NCBI RefSeq assembly: GCF_000276665.1
Contig: NW_004955404.1
Coordinates: 28,568,272-28,632,271 of the forward strand
Direction of reading: 5' to 3'
From: Chinchilla lanigera
Taxonomy: Eukaryota; Chordata; Mammalia; Rodentia; Chinchillidae
DNA length: 64,000 nt
The position numbers were made by a program, and so were the translations under genes. Shown here piece by piece: positions 24,170 to 33,915 of this stretch. Position 1 is the stretch's first letter, and the number at the start of each line of letters is the position of its first letter. The notes below the pieces were generated by a model, which was not told the DNA's origin, ran no database searches, and saw only the letters and a program-made list of their open reading frames with translations.

Positions 24170-24599
24170 ACATGTATAGGTGAGGAGGGGTCTATGGATA
24201 CGATGGAGGGAGTACAACGCTGGGCAGCGTTTTCTCAGTGGAGGTGCTTCACTTTGTCTGCATTCGCTGACGCATTCACTCATTTGTTCATCCTCGCCTC
24301 CTATGGCAACTAATAGTTTCTTAGGTTGGAGGCTCACCAGACTCGGGGTGGAAATGAGTCCCGGTTCCTGTTGTATAGAACCTTTGAAAATGAGCAAGAG
24401 AAAAACCGAAAATGTGTCTGTATAGGAATTTAAATAAATTATCCATCATGGAAGGCTGGGCAGTGTAGAAAGCTTCAGAAAAATTTGTTATTCAAAAAAT
24501 ATTTTTGAACACACATTATGTAAATGAATTAATAAAAATTTGTTGCTTAGCACTTTATTTCAGGAAGCAATGGAAGACAATAGAATGCACACTAAGTCA

Positions 24600-25500
24600 T
24601 TCTATTCACTCACTTAGGAAACATTTGTTAAACATTAACCATATACCAAACAGTCACCTAAATTATAAAAATGCAAACATTAATTATTTCAACTACGTAT
24701 ATTTATAAGATGCCTACTATGTGCCAAACATTTCTTTTTAGGTTCTGAAGATACAGCAACACAGAACTTTGAACAAGAATCCCCACTAGTATCAGAACTC
24801 ACATTCTAGCAAGCACATTCAGAGTGCACAGCAAGGAGAAAAGCTGTCATGAAGTAAAATATACGGAATATATGAATGCATAAAGAACAAGCAAGCAGGG
24901 CAGGAGGATGCGAGCGTCAGGAGTGGAAAAGCCTGCAGTTACAGGTGATCAGGTATGGTTTCCTGGGGAAGAGGACCCGTAATTAAAGACTCAAAGCAGC
25001 TGAGGGAATGGGCGAGGGGTGCGCTGTGGGGAAGAGCATTCCAGGCTATGTGAGCAGCACGTTCAGAGGCCCGGAGTGGAAACACATGCTTCAAACGTTC
25101 AGAGGGAAGGCAGCTGTGGCCAGAGCAGAGGAAGCGAGAGTGGGTTTGTGTGAGGTACAGCGACTGATAAATAGTAGAGCCTTGAAGGGTGCTGTGATGA
25201 CACTGGGTCCTTCTCAAGTGAGATGAGGAGCCACTAATGGGAATCAAGCATGGAGTGCACGCTCGGGCCTACAGTTTACGTCCATCGTGACTGCTGTGTT
25301 GTAGAAATGTTGGGGTGGGTGACTGGGAGGGAAAACTTTATGAGAGCATCGAGAGGAGTTAGAAGTGAGAGAGATGCTGCTGGACAGACCAGGGCAATGG
25401 TGGTGGAAATGAAAGGTAGCTCAATTATGATGTGATTCTGAAGAGGGTTTGGCTGTAAAGTGTGAGAAAAAGAAAAGAATTAGGGATGACTGCAAGTAGT
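24600..25500 (-). mobile_element. Ancient L2-type LINE fragment (antisense)
   Basis: The plus strand follows the reverse complement of an L2 3' end: 'gatgcctactatgtgccaaa' (near 24711), 'gaagatacagcaacacagaa' (near 24747), 'agaactcacattctagcaag' (near 24795), then 'ggggaagagcattccaggct' (near 25028) and 'ggatgactgcaagtag' (near 25485). The frames at 24939-25247, 25008-25226 and 25250-25435 lie in it and are not genes. The upstream half may belong to another ancient family that I cannot name. Confidence 0.6.
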
Positions 25501-25619
25501 TGTGCTGGAAGCCCCAGGTTGCTACTAGTTTACTTCAGAAACCACTTCGGGTGGGAAGATCAGTCGATCTATCTTTGCGCCTGTTATGTGGGAGGTTTCC
25601 TTTAGACATCAAGAAATGA

Positions 25620-25803
25620 GGACAGCAATACGTAATGTAACACCCACTGTTGATTTGTATTATTTCGTCTTGAAACCCTGTGTCACTTTGAATGTTCTTG
25701 CTTTGATTCGTTTATGTTCGTGATACTGGTATGCTGCTACTGTTCTAGTTCTTTGTTTGTTTGTTTCTCATTTACTACTTTCTTTAAAATAAAAAAAAAG
25801 AAA
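25620..25803 (+). mobile_element. Short L1 3' UTR tail, sense
   Basis: Only the last part of the L1 3' UTR is present: 'aatgtaacacccactgttga' through 'cgtcttgaaaccctgtgtca' to 'tctttaaaataaaaaaaaag'. Same family as 2975-3313 (reverse complement). It interrupts the ancient repeat, which resumes at about 25804. The 61-aa frame at 25714-25899 is spurious. Confidence 0.75.
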
Positions 25804-26010
25804 GAGAGGTTAAGAAGCCATTTGGTACTTGACAGTGCAGGGAAAGGTCTCAGTTTCGGGTATACATCTGGGTGTCATCGGTATATAAATAACATTTAAA
25901 GCTACAAAGCTGGGTGAGATCACCAAGACAGTGGCTGTGTGAGGAAATAGTCTAAAGCACAGTCATATTTGGATGGTGGGAGAAAGAAGGAAGCCACCCA
26001 AGGAGACTCC
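25804..26010 (-). mobile_element. Continuation of ancient repeat
   Basis: 'gggtatacatctgggtgtca', 'aacatttaaagctacaaagc' and 'gggtgagatcaccaagacag' continue the ancient repeat broken by the L1 tail. Related sequence recurs at 59240-59960. Confidence 0.45.
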
Positions 26011-26159
26011 CATGATGAGTAAAGTTTACAAATGTCTAGAATTCTGCTCTTTGTCCCCTTTGCTTCCTTCTTCATTCTGAGCACTGAGTAATCTTTTCTA
26101 GGTAAAACACTTGCCTGCTTCCACCTAACCAATGTTCTTAGGACCAGGCATTCGTAACC

Positions 26160-26560
26160 TGGCCTGGCCCACTCGTGTTCTGGTGGCAGCGCCTCCACAT
26201 GAGCCTGCGCTGTTCACCCACTGCCCTCCAACATACTGCTTTTCTTTTAACTCCTCAGAAGACTTTTCCTTGTTTCCCTGGGACTTGGAAAAGGATATTT
26301 CCTGTCCGGCCACAAGCTTCTCCTTTCTTTTCCCTAATTACCTCCTGTAGAAAGCTTCTCTGACACAATCTTTCTCTCTCTGTTCTCTGTCAGTACCATA
26401 TGACTTTTGGCCATAGCACTTAACCAAGACGACATTCTTTGCCTATATGATTGTCTGATTTTCTTTGCTTTACCTTCAAAGCGTAAGTGTCACAGAAGCA
26501 CGGGCCATGGTCATTCTTGTATGTATCTCCAGTCCTTGGCACAAGACAGGACATGAAATC
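26160..26560 (+). mobile_element. L2 3' end, sense
   Basis: Pyrimidine-rich L2 3'-end pattern: 'aactcctcagaagacttttc' near 26250, 'aagcttctctgacacaatct' near 26352, 'gcgtaagtgtcacagaagca' near 26481 and 'ctccagtccttggcacaaga' near 26528. Three short frames here are translations of the repeat. Confidence 0.55.
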
Positions 26561-28540
26561 AAGGTTCCATCAAGCTTGAAAGGCAGATTTGAGGAATGCA
26601 GATTATCTAAAGTTTTATTTCTGAAGATGTGGACTGATAACATATTCACCTTCCCCTGAGCTACTTAAAGAAATTTACATAAATTGCCAGAAGTGTTCTC
26701 ACAATGGATACTGAAAATAAGTCTACTTCTCTTTGGAATGAGACAGTCTAAATTTAGCTTCTCTTACATTTTGCCTAATTTCAGAGTGCTGTCCCTTTTC
26801 CAAATCATGGAGTTATAGCCTCAGGCAGGTACAGTGTGCATCTGATGGGTCTTAGCTGGAGAAGGAAGCGAGCTGGAACACACCCAGAGGGGCCAGTTTA
26901 CCCCTTGACCTCACATAAGCAGATGACCCCCAATTTGCTATGCAGTACAAATTATGTAACACGGCCACTGGATTTGCAATAAAAGGTCAGCCTTTAGAGG
27001 ATATCACAGACGATGGAGAAAAGAAGCCCGCTCTGCTGGTGGCTGGGGTGGGTGCCTGGGGACCAAGAGCTCATGCAAATGAGCTTTCAGCCTGGCGCTT
27101 CTGCTCCAGTGCACATATCAGCCATGCGGTGCCCTTTCCATCTTTGCACTAAAGCAATTTTCCTGGCCTGGTGCTTAGCTACGGCTCTCACTTTTTACTT
27201 AAAACAACATGATCTGTTAGAGTTTGATGGAAAAGAAAGAACTGATCAGAGTGCTTGAAGAATTTTCCTTTTAGATTTTCAGGATCACACCATCATAAAC
27301 TAAAGTTAAGATACTCTATTGCAGTGCACTATATAAAAAAAATATTAAGTGGTGAATCCAGGTATCCAACAAATGAGAATGACATATAATTATATGGCAT
27401 TGCATTTACTTTTGATTTTTAAAAATTTTGTGGAGATTGTTTATTATTTTTCAGTACATCTCTGTAAAAGAAATAATATGAATGACTCATTTTATGCCCC
27501 CCAAAAATGAAAAAGTGAGTTAATTAAAATGATTTTTAAACTTATCTATATGTTGGAATAAACTCTAATCCCTGAAAGTCCAGATGCTTAGCGTTCTTCA
27601 GTGCACAGGAACCTTGCTAAGGCAGGCAGCTTTCAAAGACATGCATATACGATACCATCATATAAGCATCATACATAAAATAAATTCCCCTGATAGTCTC
27701 TTCCTTATCAGATGATATAGGAGTTAATATCCTTTCAGAAATTCTAACTCAAACCTCCCTTTAAAAACTAGAAATATGTAATCTCACCTGATAGGAAGCC
27801 TGAGGAGGAGCAAATGTAAGGCATCCCACAGTCAGAGCCTCTGCCTCACCTTGGCATTTCTTCCAGTCCTAACCTGTATGCGAGAGCCTTCTCCTCAGGC
27901 TCTTGGTTGCATGGGGCCTGCCAGCAGCAACTGAGACACAGGCCCAGGTCTCTTTCATGCCCAGCTGAGAGAGATTCTGCCTTCCAAAGTGGAATCAAAA
28001 CCTTTCCCTCCATCTGATTGGTCCAACTCGGTCACATGCCCACCACAGACCAGCAAGAGTTATGGTGGAATACCAATGCTCACCAGCTTCTCAGAGCATC
28101 AGCTAAGCTGAAGATGTAGTCGTCACTGAGTCACACAGGTCCCCCAGAGAGCAGCTGGAACAAAACTGGAATCGTGGTGGGATGGAGGAAGACAGGAGGG
28201 GCCCATCGTTAGACAACCAGCAGTACACACTGATGATGGCCCCAAATAATCTAGATCTTTGCCTGTAAAGCAAGATCTGTCTAAAGAAGAATTTTTAATA
28301 ACATAAATGAGTTCATAACCCTCACCAGCTGCATAGCTTGAAATGTTGAAACACTAAAACAATCGTTTTACTGTCATCTGTTATCATATTACCATTGCTT
28401 CCATCTTCAATGGCCTTTCTTAGATTTTAAACCCTGGTTTTCTCTTCTGCTTCCTCAGAGAGCCCCATGGTCCCTAGTCCACACTTCCAGCAGGGGCAAA
28501 CCATTTGACTGACAGCTAAATTTCAGCCAATTGGCTGCCT
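26561..28540. other. Unique non-coding sequence with one octamer-bearing hairpin
   Basis: No gene recognised. The 26930-27180 part is unique and more balanced, and contains the octamer motif described separately. The frames at 26940-27152 and 27013-27258 overlap each other in different frames without motif support. Confidence 0.4.
27068..27085. promoter_or_regulatory. Octamer motif in a perfect inverted repeat
   Basis: ATGCAAAT (27073-27080), the POU/Oct consensus, lies across a stem-loop with arms agctcat (27068-27074) and atgagct (27079-27085) and a 4-nt centre. Binding is inferred from the motif only. Confidence 0.3.
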
Positions 28541-28602
28541 TCCTTCTTGGCCTTTTGGCTAAGAGCACACACAGCATCAGCTTAGTCAGTGTGACATCTT
28601 CT
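28541..28602 (+). pseudogene. U2 snRNA pseudogene fragment
   Basis: The first ~23 bases closely match the 5' end of spliceosomal U2 snRNA (cttcttggccttttggctaa at 28543-28562; the U2 counterpart has CTC where this has CTT). The following ~40 bases align more loosely through 'tcagtgtgacatcttctac'. Beyond that I cannot follow U2, so this is a truncated, diverged copy. The branch-point-recognition region (GUAGUA in U2) reads acagca here, so it cannot function as U2. Confidence 0.6.
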
Positions 28603-28818
28603 ACCCAGGGAGTCTTCCCTGTCCTGGCAGGAGGACAAACCCTACAGGCTAATTGCAAAGCATGTGGTTTTTAATTAATAATGCCTATGATTAACATGGA
28701 ACAATTTTTTATCTAATACAGGATAATATGTAGACTGAAAAAATCAAAACATCTCAAAATATACATGATTTTAGAGAGTAGAAAATGTCAGCATATCTTA
28801 AACGGTTAACACATATAA

Positions 28819-28849
<31 letters not shown>

Positions 28850-28853
28850 CACA
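28819..28853. repeat. (AC)n microsatellite
   Basis: AC dinucleotide repeat with one early interruption (cacacc near 28824). Confidence 0.96.
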
Positions 28854-30789
28854 ATATTAAGGTTTCCCTGATGCAGTGAGTCAATTTTAAGATTCTAAGC
28901 ATGATCTAAGACAATTTCTTTTATTCCAAAGTATTATAAAAGGCAACAAAGCTTGTTGGTAAATAAAGTAAATAAACAAACCCTGTCCACTTCTGACAAA
29001 GTCCTTTTATAATAATTGTGGATTTAGGACACTAAGTAACTGCTGTGGAGGTATGTTATTACAGCTTTTTTTTTCTTGTTGGCTGTAGTTACAGAAGAGT
29101 GACAGTTGCTCAATTGTCTGCTATTGACCTAATGTGTTTGGATTGGCTCAGAGAACAAAGCCCATGTATGTTTTTGCTGACTCAAATAAAATTTCCATTA
29201 AAATTAAGAATTTGTATGTGCTTCAGTGAATGAAGTAGTTTATATTCTTCACCAGATTTGTCTACTTCATTATTAATCTTCAAGAACATGATTAAGTAGT
29301 CTGGTTCAATCTTGCAACTCAATTCTTAAAAAAATAAAAATGAATAAGGCAGAAATTATAATACCTCCTGCATGATGACATATTTTTCAACACTGTAATG
29401 CAGAGACTATATTGTAAAATACTAAGTAGTGCAAAATAAAATGTATTAAGTCATTCCCTAAGTAACAGTAGGCTTTTTGAAAATTTCCAGGTCATTTCCT
29501 AATTATTCTCCCAATTTTCTATGCCAACAATTTTAAGGAATAATATTTAGTAACTTGGCCCCCCAAAAGTTCATTAAAAGTTGTTTATTCTTTATCATGC
29601 CATTCTTCATTTAGCTACCCTAAAGACATTTGCATTTTCTTAGGTTAAATAAAAATGTCCCACCTGGTCTATATTAGTCCTCTAACAGAAGTAGAGTTAG
29701 TGTGGATAATTAAAATACAGAAATAAACCCCAACTTATGGATATTGAAAGCTCCCCAAAGCCAAATCTTTTATCAGACTTAAAGAAATCCAAATAATATT
29801 AATAAAACCAAGAGTCATTCTAATAGGATTTACTTTACATGAATCATTTCATTTATTCCATATCAAAGCGAGACTATCAGTGTTATCTCTACTATTAGAT
29901 TTGCAAACAGGTGCAGAGAGGCTATGGAGACTTCTTGTAATACCCTGTCTTCTTTTGCATTAAACACAACACAGCAGTCTTAACTATCAAATGGCACAAT
30001 TAAAGGATAGTTATGTAAGGCAAGAACATCTGAAGAATCTGAGGCAAGTGCAACACTCTGCAGTTCAATAACAGAGAAACTGAGACAGGAGTGAGGAAAG
30101 TGGTTTGACAGCGTATGGATTTTAGCTCACATTACTGAATGCAAACTGAAGAAAATGAGATTCCTTGAGAAGCTGTGGCAACTTCCCTGGCCAGGAGGCT
30201 CTTGCTTGAATCTGGTATATCACAGTTACTACTCAAGGAAAACAGTGTGTCTACCCGTCCTTAATGAGAATGAAGACTTGGGCTGGAAGTAATCATATGA
30301 GCTAAATTTTCAAATGTAAAATAATTATAAAGCAGAACAGGATGGTAATGATGATGATAAAAATGGCACCAATACTAGGCAAATACTTAAGTGGTCTTGA
30401 AGTATGGCAAGACTTTTTAAATATGACCTTAAAAACAGAACTAAAAAGAAACAAAGCAATGATTTTGATTACAGAAGAATTAAAATGGAGAGAAAGAGTT
30501 CAGATAAAAGCACTACAGATAAAGTAAAAAAAAAAAAAAAGACACGCTTAGCAGGAAAACATATGAACCAATACGTGTGGTACACAAATGGCTATTATTC
30601 ACAATGCATTCTTAGAAATTAAGAGTAGTAAAAATACCTGTCCTCTTTCATCTCATATCACCCAAAGGGCAAAGGACACAAATAGGCAAAAAATCACAGT
30701 AAACAATGGAGAAATATAATTTTTAAATGCCCATTTTCACTAATTCTAGCCCAAATAAGTAAAAAGTCTAATAATATTTTATTGCCTCT
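28854..30789. other. AT-rich unique sequence with a possible MIR trace
   Basis: No gene recognised. At 29840-29960 an antisense MIR-like core is visible ('aatcatttcatttattccat', 'caaacaggtgcagagaggct'). An A run of about 15 occurs at 30527-30540. Confidence 0.45.
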
Positions 30790-30804
30790 AAAAATTGTGT
30801 GATA

Positions 30805-30926
30805 GGGGCTGGGGATTTAGCTCAGCGGCAAAGCGCCTGCCTGGCAAGTGCAAGGTCATGAGTTCAGTTCCCAGTACCGGAGAAAAACCAAAAAAAAAAA
30901 AATAAATTAAAAAAAATAAAAAAAAT
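30805..30926 (+). mobile_element. ID SINE, young copy
   Basis: Sense ID with clean A-box segment (tttagctcagcggcaaagcg), B-box segment (ggtcatgagttcagttccca) and a long A-rich tail. Perfect 15-bp target duplication aaaaattgtgtgata at 30790-30804 and 30927-30941. The best-preserved ID in the window. Confidence 0.95.
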
Positions 30927-31119
30927 AAAAATTGTGTGATAAAGAAATAGTAGAAAAAAATGTAAACTCATTTCCCTTCTCTTCACCTGGAGATAAAATT
31001 AAGCTCTATTTTTTATGAAGTTATTCAACCTTCAGAAAGTATAATATTGAATTAGTAATTTCACATTAAAGCAATTTGAAAATACAACACATATATTAAT
31101 ACAAACTTCTATAGTTTAT

Positions 31120-31456
31120 ACAATATGTGTATTCCACAAGGATCAACAGGGTGAAGACTTGGTCCCCTGCATTGCATGACTGAAAGGTTTTGGAGCCTTT
31201 AAAGGTGGGGCGTTCAGGTCATTTACTGCCCTTGAAGGGGGCAGGGGGACTCTGGCCCCTTGCTGTTTCTCTCTTTTGCTCCTCAGCCATGGGGTAAGCA
31301 ATTTTGCTGTGCCACCCACTCCCTACCATTGTCATCCAGCACCTCCATCAAAAAACTGGAACCTCCAACTAACTCCATGGGCCAAAACGAACCTTTTCTC
31401 CTTGCAAGCTGATTATCTCAAGTATGTGCTATACTGAAAGGAAGCTGACTAACACA
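31120..31456 (+). mobile_element. Solo MaLR-type LTR
   Basis: MaLR LTR order: 'gggtgaagacttggtcccct' near 31150, 'ggtggggcgttcaggtcatt' near 31204, 'cccttgaagggggcaggggg' near 31229, 'cctccaactaactccatggg' near 31362 and the end 'ggaagctgactaacaca'. No internal sequence next to it. Confidence 0.75.
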
Positions 31457-31864
31457 TCAGCAGAATATCCACAGTTCAAATTGTCTTCATAAGACCTCCC
31501 CAAAGTGTTGTGTGTTTAACCATTTCAAACTTTTAAAACATATGACTGAGCTTTAAAAATGTTCTTCAACAGATCTCTCTTCTTAAATATGTGGTACAAC
31601 ATATTTGTGTACAACAACAAAAGTGTACATTTGGCGGAGGCTTCAGGTTTTATGTAACACATGGTGCTATCCATTATTTTTCAGAGTAACTGCAAGTTTG
31701 AGTCTGTCTCTGTGAGTGTAACATTCTTTTGTTGTTTTCCCTAAACTATTACTTCTTCTCTTAAATGTGACATTTTAGTATGTATGTTTAACTTGCCTTT
31801 ACTTAAAGAGTAAGTCTACTACAAAACCAAGTATAAGAACTTTATGCCATTTTAATTCATAAAG

Positions 31865-32075
31865 ACCACATAGTGAAAAGTGTATGGGCTTTGCAATAGA
31901 AAAGACTGATTTAAATACTGATTCCACCACTTACAAGCATTGTGATCTTCACTCAGGTATATAAAACATACTCTTTAAGTAATAATAATAATACTTCTCT
32001 TGCATAGGTTTTTAAAAACTTTCAAAGTGCCTGGCACATGCCAAGCACTCACTAAACAGCAGCTATTTTTAATAA
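31865..32075 (+). mobile_element. MIR SINE
   Basis: Sense MIR: 'gtgtatgggctttgcaatag', 'tgattccaccacttacaagc' and the 3' part 'aagtgcctggcacatgccaa' at about 32025. Ancient mammalian tRNA-derived SINE. Confidence 0.65.
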
Positions 32076-32109
32076 AGCAGGTGGAGATGAGGATTATTGT
32101 TTATATGGC

Positions 32110-32680
32110 TGTAAATTTTGAATTGTCCCCTCCAAAGATACATGATCAAGTCCTAATCTTCAGCTCTATAAATGTGAATTTATCTGAAATAGGGATTTGT
32201 AAGCATAATCAAGTTAAATGAGATTCTACTGGATTAGAGTGGGCACTGAGTCTGAGTTCTTACAAGAAGAGAAGAGGGTTGGGTGTGGTGGCACATACCT
32301 GAAATCCCGGCACTCAGGAGGCTGAGGCAGGAAGATTATAGTGCGTTCAAAACCAGCCTGAACTACAGAGCCACACCCTGACTGAGACAGAGGGAGACGG
32401 AGGTGGGGGATAGAGAAAGACATACACAAGATCATATGTAAGCAGAGACAGTTTGGATTGATGTATCTATGAGCTAAAGAAGGTCAAGAGTTTCTGGACA
32501 CCACCAGAATCTAAAAGCAAGGAAGAATTCTCTCCTAGAAGCCTCAGAGGAAGCATAGCCTTGCTGACATCTTGATTTTGGACACCTACCCTCAGAACCT
32601 GAGAGAGTAAATTTCTGCTGTTCTGAGTCACTTTGTTAAGGCACAAAGGTGAAACTAGCACAATAATGTTGACCAGACTA
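32110..32680 (+). mobile_element. MLT1-like LTR interrupted by B1
   Basis: Left part: 'tccaaagatacatgatcaag', 'cctaatcttcagctctataa', 'gttaaatgagattctactgg'. Right part: 'ttgctgacatcttgattttg', 'agagtaaatttctgctgttc'. A B1 SINE separates the halves at 32277-32405. Confidence 0.72.
32277..32405 (+). mobile_element. B1 SINE nested in MLT1
   Basis: Sense B1: 'gggtgtggtggcacatacct', 'cactcaggaggctgaggcag', 'aaccagcctgaactacagag'. One 'ccagcct' block only, so the internal duplication is lost or absent. Confidence 0.85.
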
Positions 32681-32699
32681 TACACGTGGCTTTAGTATA

Positions 32700-33680
32700 C
32701 TTTTAAGACTGCAATAATGATGTCAGTGGACAGATCAGGCCAATTAGAAAGCTGCTCTGAAGACTGTCCAGCCCAGCGCCATGGTAGACAGGTGTGCCTG
32801 GATGAAGCTAATTGCAATAAAATGGGTTTTTAAAAAAGCAAAAACCACTTTTGCTCTTGCTATCAAAATAATTCAGGCAAATTTCAAAGATTTGAGTGTT
32901 AAATTATGCATCTAATTAATTTTGCTCTACATCTTTGCACATATAGATGTACATTAGCACTTCTTGAAGTCATAGAAAGGATAATTTTGACACAGGTTAT
33001 TTTTCTAGCAGTTGACCCTATCTTTAAAATAAAGACAAATGAAAGAAACAATTATAGCTAAGAACAATCAGTCTCATAAACAGTGAACAATGCTGACTGA
33101 CTGACAGAAATTAGCACAAGGACACAGAAAAGGGAATCTACAATGCAGATTTCACTTTAATTGGCCTCGAAGTTTTTTTTAATAGAGCAAAAATGGAATA
33201 TACCATCCCTTAACTTAAACAATTAAGTTTATGCAGCTCCATCATATTATGGCTTGTTCTCCCCTCTACCAAAAGCCAAAATACAAGAACTTCAAATAAT
33301 TTAGAATGATTTTGGTAATTAGTTTCTTCTTAAAAAAAAAAAAAATCCTTTAAGGGTAAATCTTCCAAAGGAGATAATCTTTGAGTCCCAGACCAATTAA
33401 GTGTTCTGCTGAGTTTAAGCAGCAACAGTTTTGGACTTTAGGAAAATGTTAATACCAGCACTAAAATTTATTCTGTTAATTGCTCTAATAATCAATAAGT
33501 AATTTTCATTCTAAACTAGGTTCTTTATATGACTTAAATAAACCAACTGAAGATCATTTACATCTCAATAACAATTCCTAATAATGTCACATCATTAAAT
33601 TCCACCCTGGTTCTCAATAATGTTGGTTAGTGACCAATAAAAGGACTTATTACCTTGGTCAGGTCCTCAGGGGCACAGCG
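32700..33680. promoter_or_regulatory. Candidate conserved non-coding segment
   Basis: About 1 kb of unique sequence with many homeodomain-type TAAT/ATTA cores (for example 'agctaattgcaataaaatgg' near 32808 and 'attatgcatctaattaattt' near 32904), no repeat signature and no coding frame. Inferred from character only; conservation unmeasured. Confidence 0.3.
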
Positions 33681-33773
33681 TGAATGAATGGATGAAGGGT
33701 TTTCTTGTTGCATCGTGATACCGGTGAGGCTTTCTTCCCTTGGGATTTTTGCCACAGTTTAGTCACATACTGG

Positions 33774-33915
33774 CTTTTTTCTTTTCCTGTCCCTCCTTTT
33801 TTTTACCTGTTTTTCCTCCTCTTTTCTTCTTCTCTTCTCTCTTCCTTCCTCTATCTCTTCCCTTGTCCTTTTTCTCCCTTTATTCTCACTCCCTTCCTTT
33901 TTTCTTTCCTTTCGT
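33774..33915. repeat. Polypyrimidine tract
   Basis: About 140 bases almost entirely C and T. The hydrophobic frames here (33705-33935, 33740-33946) are translations of this low-complexity tract. Confidence 0.9.

Noticed and set aside
24062..24397. 111-aa minus-strand frame
   Set aside because: Half of it is the antisense translation of an ID SINE and its A-rich tail.
30805..30880. tRNA-like gene from the A-box and B-box pattern
   Set aside because: It is the tRNA-derived head of an ID SINE with A tail and target duplications, not a tRNA gene.
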